A DNA stretch of 54,137 bases from Pirellulaceae bacterium. GTDB taxonomy: Bacteria; Planctomycetota; Planctomycetia; Pirellulales; Pirellulaceae. The notes under the pieces are model-generated. The model saw only the letters and a list, made by a program, of their open reading frames with translations. It ran no database searches and was not told the origin of the DNA. A program made the position numbers and the translations under genes. This document shows, in pieces, positions 26,810 to 35,660 of this stretch. Location of the stretch: positions 1-54,137 of the forward strand of contig JADYZV010000108.1 in assembly GCA_020852965.1 (NCBI GenBank), in the 5' to 3' direction. Position 1 is the first letter of the stretch. Each line of letters begins with the position of its first letter.

Positions 26810-27256
26810 CTACGCATCGGTAGCTATTTCGAAAATTGCTTCGACTTCCACGGCGACGCCTGTTGGTAAAGATGCGAACCCAAGCGCGCTGCGAGCGTGA
26901 TAGCCGTCGCCGTCTTTTCCGTAGATTTCGTGAAACAAATCCGAAGCTCCATTGATCACCAGATGCTGATCGGTGAAACCTGGCGCTGAATACACGCAGC
27001 CCAGCAGCTTAACCACCTTCAGTCCGTCAAGTGTCCCGTGCGCGTTGCAGACTGAGCGCAGGATCTTCTCGGCGCACTCGCGAGCCGCAGTGTAGCCGTC
27101 CTCCACGGCCAAATTGTCTCCCAGAATACCCTGGATGTTGCTGACGTGCCCGGAGGTGATCAGTTGGTTTCCGCTTTTAATACACAGATTGAGGTAGCCT
27201 TTTTCCTGAGGGCTGAGGTCGATTCCAAGTTTCTTAGCGTTCTGTAGTGCTGACAT
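26810..27256 (-). CDS. RidA/YjgF-family protein
   Basis: This 148-residue protein starts at 'MSALQNAKKLGIDLSPQEKG'. The family core is 'GNQLITSGHVSNIQG' and 'VVKLLGCVYSAPGFTDQHLV', with 'ARSALGFASLPTGVAVEVEA' at the end. The R of 'ARSALG' matches the Arg that binds imine/enamine substrates, and the terminal E matches the catalytic Glu. RidA proteins hydrolyse reactive 2-aminoacrylate-type enamines; this belongs to the longer YjgF-like clade. A frame extension to 27475 lacks homologous features. Confidence 0.85.
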   Translation of the reverse strand: MSALQNAKKLGIDLSPQEKGYLNLCIKSGNQLITSGHVSNIQGILGDNLAVEDGYTAARECAEKILRSVCNAHGTLDGLKVVKLLGCVYSAPGFTDQHLVINGASDLFHEIYGKDGDGYHARSALGFASLPTGVAVEVEAIFEIATDA

Positions 27257-27711
27257 ATGAGTACCATCCCTAAACAAGCGAGTGGAGAGAGAAGCGAGCG
27301 AAAAGCAGGTGGGATCGAGCTCAGGCTGGCCGATAACTATCTTGGTGACCATTTTTACGGTGACCGGGATGATGGCAATCGGCTTAGACTGATTCCTGCG
27401 ATATTCCTCAAAATAATCTAGCGATGAGATAGGTTCATGGCAACCATTTGCCGAGACACAACGTTGAATCTGCATTGTAACAAAATTGGCTTTTCGTTGA
27501 CATAGACAAAGCCCTGGCCTCAGCTATTTCCTTCGCAACTATTGACAGAGCGAGACATACCTGTATTATACAGCTATGTAGCGACTGCAGAGAATTTGTG
27601 TTCCCATTTCACGCGACCATTGAGCAAACGCCAGTTTTTAACTCACATAAACCCAATGATTTGCCTCCATCGGTAAAACGACAGTCTCGGGGGCTTCGCA
27701 CGGAGATAGAC

Positions 27712-28164
27712 ATGCACTTTGACTCCGAGTCTTCGCCTGGATTCGCAATCGGGCGAGTTGCCTATCTGATTCGTTCCGGCATGGCGGCTGTGCTGAAGAG
27801 TGCCCGTTGGCAGTTTTCGCCAGAGGAAACGCAGACACTGATAACTTTGTTGGATGCCCGTGAGCCGCTAAGCATGAATGAATTGGCATCACGGATGATT
27901 CGTGATCCGACGACCGTTAAGCGGCAGTTGGATAGACTCGTTGAACATGAATTTGTTGAGCGAAGCGTATCGAGTGAAGACGCTCGCATCGTGAGAATTG
28001 AATTGACTCGCCGCGGCGAGCAGAAACTTCAGGCGGCCCTCCCTTTGTTGGACGCCCTGCGGAAGACGGCGTTAAAGGGCATCTCGAAGTCGGAGCTGGA
28101 GGCGACGCAAAACGTTCTGCGAAAGATGCAGAAGAATCTAACCAAACACATCTTTGAGGATTAG
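27712..28164 (+). CDS. MarR-family transcription regulator
   Basis: This 150-residue winged-helix protein has 'FSPEETQTLITLLDAREPLS', recognition helix 'ASRMIRDPTTVKRQLDRLVE', and wing 'VERSVSSEDARIVRIELTRRG'. GGAG precedes the ATG at 27712. It ends four bases before the metallo-hydrolase gene, so it probably regulates that gene and itself. The region 27540-27700 should contain its operator. Confidence 0.88.
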   Translation: MHFDSESSPGFAIGRVAYLIRSGMAAVLKSARWQFSPEETQTLITLLDAREPLSMNELASRMIRDPTTVKRQLDRLVEHEFVERSVSSEDARIVRIELTRRGEQKLQAALPLLDALRKTALKGISKSELEATQNVLRKMQKNLTKHIFED

Positions 28165-28168
28165 TCTC

Positions 28169-29512
28169 ATGAACAAAACTATCATCTCACTCTGCCTTCT
28201 GCTACTCGGTCCCAGTTCAATTTTGGCCCAGGAAGCGACTGACGCTACGCAGCGACTAAGAAACCAGAACGCCCAATTCACCGAGCGAATCATCAAGGTT
28301 GCTGACAACGTCTACGTCGCCGTTGGGTATAGCGTGTCGAACGTTTCGATGATTGTTGGCGATGACGGCGTCGTCATCATTGACACCGGGTTGTCTCTCG
28401 AAGACGCCGAGCGGATCGCGGCGGAGTTTCGTAAACTCACCGACAAGCCTGTGAAGGCGATCGTCTTCACGCACTCGCACGGCGATCACACCGGCGGGGC
28501 TTCGGCCTTTTTGGGCGATACGCGCCCGCAAATCTGGGCGCACGAAAACTTTGGGAGCGAAGCGAATCCGTTGCAGGCGGCTGGGCTCACGGTCCAAACC
28601 GCACGAGGTGCACGGCAAGCTGGGTTCAAGCTGCCGCCGGAGCAGCGGATCAACAATGGAGTTGCTCCCGTCCGTTACCCAAAGCAAGTAGGCCGAGCTT
28701 TTGTGACCTACAATGCAACGAAGCCGACAAATTTTCTCGAGGGCGAACGGCAAACGATCAGCATTGCCGGCATCGAACTGGAACTTGTCTCATCGCCTGG
28801 TGAGACGAACGATCAGCTCTTTGCTTGGTATCCATCTGGAAAGGTTCTCTTCGCCGGCGACAATTTTTATCGTTCGTTTCCAAACTTGTACGCAATTCGC
28901 GGAACTCCCAATCGCAGCGTTCGGTTGTGGGCCGAAAGCCTTGAGAAGCTTGCCGCCTATGATGCTGAGGCTCTCGTTGGCGGACATACGAATCCGATAA
29001 CGGGCGCTGGTGAAGTCGAACAAGTTCTGACCGATTATCACGCCGCCGTTCAGTTCATTCATGACAGGACGGTCGAAGGAATGAACAAGGGACTTACTCC
29101 CGATGAACTAGTCGAGCATGTACAACTTCCCGAAGACTTCGCCAGCAAGGATTACTTGCAACCGTTCTACGGGCACCCGGAGTGGGGAGTGCGCACGGTT
29201 TTCAGCGAATACCTCGGCTGGTTCGACGGCAATCCATCCAATCTGTTCCGTCTCTCACCAAAGGCAGAAGCGGAACGCGTCGCGAAACTGGCGGGAGGAG
29301 CAGACAAACTATTGGAATCCGCCCGCGCAGCGCTGGCCTCAGACGACAATCAATGGGCCGCGCAGCTTGCCGATCACCTGCTTGCAATCGACGCGGGCGA
29401 CAATAACGCAAAACAAATCAAGGCGGACGCTTTGACCAAACTCGCCAGCAACATGGTCAACGCAACCGCCCGCAACTACTACCTCACCGTCGCCCGCGAG
29501 CTAAGGGAGTAG
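28169..29512 (+). CDS. Exported alkylsulfatase-type metallo-β-lactamase-fold hydrolase
   Basis: This 447-residue protein has a signal peptide (IISLCLLLLGPSSILAQ) and the metal motif 'THSHGDHTGG' (HxHxDH), with further ligands in 'LFAGDNFYRSFPNLY' and 'GGHTNP'. It follows the SdsA1/BDS1 alkylsulfatase pattern, including the helical dimerisation segment 'YLGWFDGNPSNLF'. It ends without the C-terminal SCP2-like domain of full SdsA1 enzymes (~650 residues). GAGGA lies upstream of the ATG. It follows the MarR gene. Confidence 0.85.
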   Translation: MNKTIISLCLLLLGPSSILAQEATDATQRLRNQNAQFTERIIKVADNVYVAVGYSVSNVSMIVGDDGVVIIDTGLSLEDAERIAAEFRKLTDKPVKAIVFTHSHGDHTGGASAFLGDTRPQIWAHENFGSEANPLQAAGLTVQTARGARQAGFKLPPEQRINNGVAPVRYPKQVGRAFVTYNATKPTNFLEGERQTISIAGIELELVSSPGETNDQLFAWYPSGKVLFAGDNFYRSFPNLYAIRGTPNRSVRLWAESLEKLAAYDAEALVGGHTNPITGAGEVEQVLTDYHAAVQFIHDRTVEGMNKGLTPDELVEHVQLPEDFASKDYLQPFYGHPEWGVRTVFSEYLGWFDGNPSNLFRLSPKAEAERVAKLAGGADKLLESARAALASDDNQWAAQLADHLLAIDAGDNNAKQIKADALTKLASNMVNATARNYYLTVARELRE

Positions 29513-29712
29513 CGGTGCTTCGTCCACTACCAAGATAACTTAATCACTAACCAAGAAGCGGAGACCAGCGTTATGAAAGCGATGCTCATCAACGCCTAGC
29601 ATCGGTTGCACTTCCGAACCTGCGAGCTCGTTTTTTTGCCCAATAGAGAAGACCCGGTGTCCCGGTGCGTGTCGGTAAGAGTAGATTACCAGTCCATATG
29701 TGGAGACGAAAA

Positions 29713-30489
29713 GTGACCAAAACTGACTGGAATGCGAGTCACTACCTGCGCTATGGTGACGAACGAACGCAACCGTCTATCGATCTCGTCGCGAAGATCC
29801 GCGTGGAATCGCCGAGTACCGTTGTCGATCTGGGATGTGGTCCTGGGAACAGCACTCAAGTCTTGCGTGCGCGATGGCCGTCCGCCGACATTTGCGGAAT
29901 AGACAACTCTCCGGCGATGATTGATGCTGCCAGTGCTGCCTTTCCGGACGGAACCTGGAAGCTGGCCGACCTATCACGCTTCGGAGACGACCATTCATTC
30001 GATGTAGTCTTTTCCAACGCTGCGATTCAGTGGAGCCATGATCATCGTCGCTTGCTCCCCAAACTGTTTTCGCTGGTGAAAGCGCGAGGAGCGTTGTCCT
30101 TCCAGATTCCAAGCAGTACTTACGCAACTGTTCGCACTCTGGTCCATGAAGTTGCAGAAGATTCGGTATGGCGTGACCGAATGGGCGGCCCGTTTGCGGA
30201 ATTAACCATGGAATCGCCTGCTGCCTACTACGACATCCTCGCACCGCTTGCGACTAAACTGGACATCTGGGAGACGGAATACTTTCACGTCATGCAAAAC
30301 CCTGACGCGATCATTGACTGGATCGCCAGTACCGGTCTGCGTCCTTTCCTAAACGTCCTTGCCGAGGAGGCCGAACGCAATGCGTTTGTCGCTCACTTGC
30401 GCGAACGAGTCCACGCAGCCTATCGGCCTCAGGTCGATGGAAAGGTGCTGTTTCCGTTCCGCAGAACATTCGTTGTGGCGTATCGGTAA
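29713..30489 (+). CDS. tam: Trans-aconitate 2-methyltransferase-like enzyme
   Basis: A protein of 258 residues from GTG at 29713 (GGAG seven bases upstream; ATG at 29698 is an alternative). It has 'WNASHYLRYGDERTQPSIDL', the SAM motif 'VVDLGCGPGNSTQVL', 'DVVFSNAAIQWSHDH', and the C-terminal 'HAAYRPQVDGKVLFPFRRTF', diagnostic of Tam. Tam methylates trans-aconitate, an inhibitory by-product of the citric-acid cycle. It appears complete. Confidence 0.88.
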   Translation: MTKTDWNASHYLRYGDERTQPSIDLVAKIRVESPSTVVDLGCGPGNSTQVLRARWPSADICGIDNSPAMIDAASAAFPDGTWKLADLSRFGDDHSFDVVFSNAAIQWSHDHRRLLPKLFSLVKARGALSFQIPSSTYATVRTLVHEVAEDSVWRDRMGGPFAELTMESPAAYYDILAPLATKLDIWETEYFHVMQNPDAIIDWIASTGLRPFLNVLAEEAERNAFVAHLRERVHAAYRPQVDGKVLFPFRRTFVVAYR

Positions 30490-30565
30490 GCAGGGACTGA
30501 TAAGAAATCGCAATTCTAGTCTTAGAAAATTGTCGCCCCAGCAATTCCAGTCAGGAGCAGCAAGA

Positions 30566-31141
30566 ATGAATACCGAAGCGAATGATAGATGGCTCGCAGC
30601 GGCACTTGAAACAGCAACTTCCTATCGTCGCATGATTGACGGAATCATCGAACAACTGACGCCGGACGAGTTAGTAGCTCGGCCAGCGAAGGGCGTGAAC
30701 TCGGTTGCAGTTATACTTCGTCATCTCGGCGGCAACCTAGAAAGTCGCTGGACTGATTTCCTGACATCTGACGGCGAAAAGCCTGATAGGAATCGAGACG
30801 TTGAATTTGGTGATTGGCAGGCAGACATTCCGTCGCTGATCTCGTATTTTGAGCGCGGGTGGAATGCGCTCATCTGCTCCCTCCGTGCACTCGATTCAGA
30901 TTCTTTGAATCAGACCGTGCTGATCCGAGGCGAACCACACTCTGTACCGCAAGCGATCAATCGCACGTTGACACACATTTCCTACCATGTCGGGCAAATG
31001 GCCATTATCGCTCGACAGGTTCATGCGGGCGAATGGAAATGGCTGACCATCGCGCCTGGCGAAAGCGGAAGTCACAACGAACAGACCTGGGGAACAAGAT
31101 CAAGCCGCAGCGTCTTTGCCAGACAATCAAACGGCGAGTAG
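30566..31141 (+). CDS. DinB-like (DUF1572) four-helix protein
   Basis: This 191-residue protein has 'TPDELVARPAKGVNSVAVIL' and 'RHLGGNLESRWTDFLTSDGE', and a final metal-site helix 'HISYHVGQMAIIARQ'. Three histidines, in 'RHL', 'THIS' and 'YHVGQ', form the DinB metal site. AGGAG precedes the ATG. DUF1572 proteins are related to bacillithiol-dependent S-transferases, but the activity here is unknown. Its last 30 codons and 80 downstream bases are duplicated, inverted, at 1094-1264. Confidence 0.85.
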   Translation: MNTEANDRWLAAALETATSYRRMIDGIIEQLTPDELVARPAKGVNSVAVILRHLGGNLESRWTDFLTSDGEKPDRNRDVEFGDWQADIPSLISYFERGWNALICSLRALDSDSLNQTVLIRGEPHSVPQAINRTLTHISYHVGQMAIIARQVHAGEWKWLTIAPGESGSHNEQTWGTRSSRSVFARQSNGE

Positions 31142-31222
31142 TGCCCGTTTGCCATTTCCAGGGACTCGATGCCTTGTGCAATAAACATGTTGAATCGATT
31201 GCAACTGCCATTTTCGACGGCT
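31052..31222 (+). repeat. 171-bp repeat partner of 1094-1264
   Basis: This is the intact-gene copy of the DinB-tail repeat. Its right edge coincides with the beginning of the nitrilase fragment, indicating a recombination junction. Confidence 0.85.
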
Positions 31223-31438
31223 ACTTTGTGCCGGGCGGCAGAAAATGGTTGTTACTTTGCCACCGTAAATAACGCGATTCCCGGCGCTTCGACCACTTCG
31301 GCAATCATTCGTCCCGATGGTTCGCTGCTGACTCATCAGCCGTATGGCCAGCACGGTCTGTTATTTGGAGATATCAATCCTTCGGAAGCCACTGGCTATC
31401 TTGCCAACCGATTGCGCCCCACGACCGGATCCACATAG
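31223..31438 (+). pseudogene. C-terminal fragment of a carbon-nitrogen hydrolase
   Basis: 'CRAAENGCYFATVNNAIPGA', 'STTSAIIRPDGSLL' and 'GQHGLLFGDINPSEATGYLA' match the C-terminal third of nitrilase-superfamily hydrolases. The catalytic Glu and Lys belong to the missing part, and the Cys region is also absent. The frame runs on from the DinB repeat. Confidence 0.7.
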
Positions 31439-31591
31439 AGGCACTCCGCAAACGCACGGGCATCTGTTAAGCGAGAACTCATTACCACGCATCCATTTGA
31501 CCGGACTGAACTCAGGACAATAGTCTAGCAAAGTTAGTTCGCGCAGTTTGTTAACTCGGAAGTCAACCTTCTGCGTGACAGATTGCATGCG

Positions 31592-31750
31592 TCAGTAGGC
31601 CGAGGGATAGATCTTTGTTCTATCGCGATTTAGCTGGATGTAATGAACCCATTCTTTGGGGACGTCGTCCTGGTAGAAGATTGCTTCCACCGGACATTCC
31701 GGTACGCAAGCTCCGCAATCAATGCACTCGTCAGGATCTATCACCAGCAT
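31592..31750 (-). pseudogene. C-terminal half of an FdxA-type ferredoxin
   Basis: The 52-codon frame encodes 'MLVIDPDECIDCGACVPECP' and 'VEAIFYQDDVPKEWVHYIQL', the second half of a 7Fe-type ferredoxin, with the C-x2-C-x2-C-x3-C-P cluster motif intact. The first half (CxxCxxxxxC) is missing because a kinase gene fragment is joined at 31746-31750 from the other strand. A 19-base piece of the same region is also present at 22008-22026. Confidence 0.8.
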
Positions 31751-32577
31751 ACGGTCAATTCATCTTGAGACACATGATCGGCCAAGGTGCATTTGGCAAA
31801 GTCTATGAAGCAGTAACCCAAACCGATGGCTCTGCGGTTGCTGTAAAGTTTCTGAAACGCGAATTTTGGCAGAATTCGAAGTCGCGATCGATGTTTTTAC
31901 GCGAAGTCGACCAGGCTTCGAAAGTTAGTCACCCAAACGTCGTTCGATATTTAGGCTGGGGAAGCTCTCCCCATGGTGGTCCATTCATTATCCAGCAGTT
32001 TATCGATGGCCAGCCATTGAGTCAGTTGCGAGGCTCCTCGCCTGAACAATTTCGCGAATGGCTTCAAGAAATTTGCGACGCATTGAATGCCATCCATCAA
32101 CAAGGGATCATTCACGGCGATCTTACTCCCAACAACATTCTTATCGACAGATCGAATCAAGCCTATCTGTCCGACTTCGGCTTCTCGCAAAGCTACCGAG
32201 TTGGACCTCACGCATCCGTTCCTCCCCGACACTCGGATGATGAGTCTCCAACGGACAGACCTGCTATAGCAGCGGGCACGTTCGGCTTTCTTGCTCCCGA
32301 GCAACTTTTATCGTCGTTCGGCGTCATCGGACCGGCAACCGACTTCTTTGCACTCGGAGCCACCGCATACTGGTACGCCTTCGGTCGAGCGATTTACGCG
32401 GGTTCATCGCAAACTGACTTTTGGCAGTCAATGCTTGATGAGTCAACTATCGCGATGCCCAGCAACGAAAACGATTGGCTACACCCGTTCATTCAGAACT
32501 GTCTAATCAAATCTGTCAGCCAGCGACCGCAGTCAATTGAAGAGCTCCGGGATCTAATTGCGATTCCCCGTGACTAG
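31746..32577 (+). pseudogene. 5'-truncated Ser/Thr kinase-like gene
   Basis: The kinase sequence begins abruptly at 'YGQFILRHMIGQGAFGKVYE' and continues with 'VAVKFLKREFW', an atypical catalytic loop 'IHGDLTPNNILID' (Asp kept, HRD changed to HGD), 'LSDFGFSQ', and 'APEQLLSS'. The domain is complete to its end (~275 residues). Upstream codons (open from 31615) are antisense to the ferredoxin remnant, so the natural N-terminus is lost. Whether a fused product is made is uncertain. Confidence 0.65.
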
Positions 32578-32670
32578 AGGCGGAAATCCCTACTTCCTTG
32601 TCGATCCCTGGGGCTGCCCCCGCTTATGCCAGCTCGAGCGGGGCTACGACTTACTAAAAAAACTAAGTTT

Positions 32671-32947
32671 CTGCGAAGATTTGAGTTACCCGTGACCAAA
32701 GTTGTCACAGCCCTGGCTGATAGTAATAGTGTTGGGACGCGGCAAACCGACAACAACAATTCGCCGCAGCAATCAGACTCAAGGAAGAATTCAAATGCTA
32801 GTTCTAAGTCGCAAAGTGGGTGAGAAGCTGGTTATCGACGGCAACATCAGTGTGGAAGTCGTCAAGATCCAGGGCAACCGGATCACTCTCGGTCTCGTTG
32901 CCCCTGCGGACGTGAAGATTCTGCGTGGCGAGTTGAATCAGAACCAG
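32671..32947 (+). repeat. csrA-containing repeat, copy 2
   Basis: Partner of 22034-22310: same leader with TTGTCA (32702-32707), sixteen bases, TAATAG, then 'GTTGGGACGCGGCA', and most of the csrA coding region. Divergence is mostly single-base changes. The upstream 90 bases (32578-32670) are unrelated and hold a GC-rich palindromic stretch. Confidence 0.7.
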
Positions 32948-33007
32948 CTTCAATCGCCGAGTTCGGAGAAGGTTGTTCGGCCCTTGTCGCTGCTGCAAGC
33001 GTCGTAG
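32795..33007 (+). CDS. csrA: CsrA translational regulator, copy 3
   Basis: A 70-residue CsrA with canonical residues: 'MLVLSRKVGEKLVIDGNI' and 'RITLGLVAPADVKILRGE', with the RNA-binding Arg retained. AAGGAAG precedes the ATG. Its leader is conserved with copy 2, so both probably respond to the same promoter signal. Confidence 0.95.
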   Translation: MLVLSRKVGEKLVIDGNISVEVVKIQGNRITLGLVAPADVKILRGELNQNQLQSPSSEKVVRPLSLLQAS

Positions 33008-33024
33008 CGCGACACGTAGGCTGA

Positions 33025-33177
33025 CTACCCGCGGCCACCTTCACAACAAGTTTCGCAAATAGTGTGGCAGCGGGAGCATTGAAGCTTAGCGCGGATCTCA
33101 ATCAACGATCCGCCACAAACGGGGCAGGCGGGACGCCTGGGTTCGTCGTTCTGTGTTTTGTCCTTTTGTTCAGGCAT
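33025..33177 (-). CDS. 50-residue zinc-ribbon protein
   Basis: A short frame encodes 'MPEQKDKTQNDEPRRPACPV' then 'CGGSLIEIRAKLQCSRCHTI' and 'CETCCEGG'. The cysteine spacing (CPVCGG...CSRCH, then CETCC) is that of a small zinc ribbon. The sequence is too ordered to be chance. It converges on csrA-3 with a 17-base gap. Role unknown; the partner could be nucleic acid or protein. Confidence 0.7.
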   Translation of the reverse strand: MPEQKDKTQNDEPRRPACPVCGGSLIEIRAKLQCSRCHTICETCCEGGRG

Positions 33178-33234
33178 TCCATAATTTCTAGTTTGTGAGT
33201 TGTGTGCTTAAAATTTTAGTGCCAATGAATCGGG

Positions 33235-34116
33235 CTAATTGCCGTTCTTGATAAGGAAAGAGTATTCTGCGAAATGGCCGGTAACTTCTTCATAGCCAAG
33301 TTTATCAGCTAACTGTGCAGAACCTTCCTCTCGAAGCCAATCGATGGTTTCACGGGCATCTTCGTGGTAGTTCACTAGTAATAGAAGCTTCTTTTTACTG
33401 GTGACCTCGACCATGGGAACGAACTTTTGCATCGAAGCGCGAATCGCACCACGCAGTTCTATTTGCTGCTGTTGGACCAACTGAGGAATAATCCTAACAA
33501 CGCAATCCGCGTTTCCACTGTGGAATCGACTGAGGAATGTTTGCACTGGGAAAACTTGCACCAGCTCGTTCCCAATGGCCGCTTCATCGCCCGCTTTTTC
33601 AGAGCGCGCCAAGTCCTGGCTCAGATCGATACGCGACCAAAAATCGCCACGCTGTGTACTACTGCGCCAGTAGACGTGTTTGAACCCACAACGATTGCGT
33701 CCGAACCCCTCTAGCAGCCAAGTCAGTATATTGGAATCATTCGGTCCACAATCTGTTACATGAAACTCCGCCACGCTCTGCTTGTCGACTCGCAACTTGC
33801 GCAATTCGCTCGACAACTTGTCCCAATCCAACTTGTGCGGGTCCAACAGACCTTCCGGCGTAAACATAGACTGACCGTCAACAATCACGTAGGCTTTATG
33901 GTCTTCCCTGTGGTGGCTGGTGGTTGAACCAAGAAGGTAGTCCTGTAGTTCAGTCTTGTGGTATGCGTAAACAACATAGTTCTCGCCGCGGACTACTTCG
34001 GCTTCTGCAGCAGTCTTTTCGATTTCCTTAGCTAACGCTTCAGGGAGCGGAACGAAATGGCTCTGGAGTAGAAGCCATAGGAATACGACGACTAGCAGTT
34101 GTGAATGAAGGTTCAT
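33235..34116 (-). CDS. Secreted hypothetical protein
   Basis: This 293-residue protein has a signal peptide (LLVVVFLWLLLQSHFVPLPE, near the start). The mature part contains 'DYLLGSTTSHHREDHKAYVI', 'EFHVTDCGPNDSNILTWLLE', and 'KKKLLLLVNYHEDARETIDW'. It has no recognised family and appears complete. Confidence 0.65.
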   Translation of the reverse strand: MNLHSQLLVVVFLWLLLQSHFVPLPEALAKEIEKTAAEAEVVRGENYVVYAYHKTELQDYLLGSTTSHHREDHKAYVIVDGQSMFTPEGLLDPHKLDWDKLSSELRKLRVDKQSVAEFHVTDCGPNDSNILTWLLEGFGRNRCGFKHVYWRSSTQRGDFWSRIDLSQDLARSEKAGDEAAIGNELVQVFPVQTFLSRFHSGNADCVVRIIPQLVQQQQIELRGAIRASMQKFVPMVEVTSKKKLLLLVNYHEDARETIDWLREEGSAQLADKLGYEEVTGHFAEYSFLIKNGN

Positions 34117-34234
34117 ACGAATCCATTGATCGACTTACGGGTTGTGTCGGTGTTTAATAGACTGTTTGCAGCTTCGATTGTAGAGGTATCTGACTAGCTT
34201 GTCATCTATCACAAAATACTCACGGTGCAACAGC

Positions 34235-34804
34235 ATGCTTGAAACTCAAACTACTACTGAGTCCGGAGGACGGATTGCCAAGTTTGCACTGCGAGAGGCG
34301 GGCCAAGCGCTTAGTTATCGAGTGGTCATTCAGCGTTGGCAACAGTGCGAAGAGTTTCGGACCTTCTTTATCAACTTGTTGGTCGACATTCCCTATGTTG
34401 CCTATCGTTGGGAGGTGCCGGCAGTCACGTCTGCTACGGCGGAGCGCGCGTTCGAATTTGTACTTCTCGACTATCCGAGACTCGAGCGTCATTTTGATGT
34501 ATCCACCTTTAGTCAATATTTTGACGATGGCGATGTGGTAACCTTTCCCAACCTGCGTGGCGACGCGCCGTTGGTTGTTCCCTGCCCGAGGAACGACGTG
34601 TCCGATCACTCTATTTATGCGCATCTGGCGGCATTTGTGCGACGCGCGCCGACTAGTCAAGTGCATGCGTTTTGGCAAGCAGTTGGAAAAGCGTTGGATG
34701 AGCGAATGAGTGGTCGGAGATTGACGGAGTTTCCGGTCTGGCTCAGTACGGCTGGAATGGGAGTGGCGTGGCTGCACGTGCGTCTCGACACGCAACCGAA
34801 ATAG
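34235..34804 (+). CDS. DUF6940-like protein, probably slightly shortened
   Basis: The ATG at 34235 gives 189 residues (an in-frame upstream TTG at 34199 is less likely). Features are 'ALSYRVVIQRWQQCEEFRTF', 'PYVAYRWEVPAVTSATAERA' and 'FVRRAPTSQVHAFWQAVGKA', like the DUF6940 family. The tail ends 'LDTQPK' at a TAG. In the duplicate at 13584 the reading continues 'PKYYGYAPY', so about ten terminal residues appear to be lost here by a point mutation. Confidence 0.7.
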   Translation: MLETQTTTESGGRIAKFALREAGQALSYRVVIQRWQQCEEFRTFFINLLVDIPYVAYRWEVPAVTSATAERAFEFVLLDYPRLERHFDVSTFSQYFDDGDVVTFPNLRGDAPLVVPCPRNDVSDHSIYAHLAAFVRRAPTSQVHAFWQAVGKALDERMSGRRLTEFPVWLSTAGMGVAWLHVRLDTQPK

Positions 34805-34859
34805 AATGGTTACGCGCCGTACAAAGCGAAGCCGTGATCGGACTAGTCGCGAGCTATCT

Positions 34860-35264
34860 TCACTCAACCGCCAATAGCACCAAGACGCAGCTTCCGTCAT
34901 CAATGACGTTGAGTCCTGCTTCGCGAGCTAGCTTGCTGCCTTGCGAATCTTCAGCGCCGGGCTGCATCCAGACGTGCTTAACGCCAGCGGCGATGGCTTG
35001 CTGGACGACGTCGCGTGTAACAAGAGGCGGAGTGACGATCGAAAGAGCTTCGGGAACTTCCGGTAGATCAGCGATCGAGGCATAGGCGGTATGGCCTTCG
35101 ACTTCAGGTACTGAGGGATTTAACGGATACACGGTGCGTCCCGACGCGAGCAGGGCTCGGAAGACCTTGTTGCCATATTTAGAGCGATCGGTTGATGCAC
35201 CAGCCACGGCGAACGTTTGGGCAGCCAAGAATTCAGCCGTCGAAGATTCTGCATTTTTGTTCAC
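34860..35264 (-). CDS. CoA-binding domain protein (YccU-like)
   Basis: This 134-residue Rossmann-fold CoA_binding_2 protein has 'AAQTFAVAGASTDRSKYGNK', 'YPLNPSVPEVEGHTAYASIA', and 'GVKHVWMQPGAEDS'. It resembles YccU/HmgCoA-type single-domain CoA-binding proteins and is complete. Function beyond CoA binding is not established. Confidence 0.88.
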   Translation of the reverse strand: MNKNAESSTAEFLAAQTFAVAGASTDRSKYGNKVFRALLASGRTVYPLNPSVPEVEGHTAYASIADLPEVPEALSIVTPPLVTRDVVQQAIAAGVKHVWMQPGAEDSQGSKLAREAGLNVIDDGSCVLVLLAVE

Positions 35265-35624
35265 GATGATAGGTACTTTCCTGTTATTTGTGCGTTCAAT
35301 GGAATGGAGCGATCTATTGTGGTGTCTCTGTTTTCGTAAAAGCGAATTATATTGCGAACCAATGCACCAGCTTAGCGTCTATAACTGTGAGCACGCGGGA
35401 ATGAAGCGTGCGATGGAATCTAAAAACTAAATCAAGTATCGGAACTGGACAAATGACTTCAATACGGCCCCTGTCCCCAAGGTCAACACTGACCGAACGT
35501 TATCAAGATTCACGGAGAGGTATCGTGCCAGCAAACGCGAATATGTCCACGTGCAATTTTGATTTAGGGCAACCTAAACGTAGGTGACACTCGGCCGATT
35601 GAAGCCTTCGGACTCTCGTTGGTT
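35265..35624. other. Intergenic before a strong terminator
   Basis: No protein gene is convincing here. The stretch 35440-35624 ends directly in a textbook terminator, so a short non-coding transcript is possible, but I cannot define its start. The right part contains 'GGGCAACCTAAACGTAGG' and 'CGGCCGATTGAAGCC'. Confidence 0.35.
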
Positions 35625-35660
35625 AACCCGGTGTCGCCCCTGAGCAACACCGGGTTTTTT
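35625..35660 (+). terminator. Rho-independent terminator
   Basis: AACCCGGTGT (35625-35634) pairs perfectly with ACACCGGGTT (35647-35656) across a 12-base loop, followed by a run of six T residues in all. It isolates the tRNA-like cluster downstream from upstream transcription. Confidence 0.9.
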
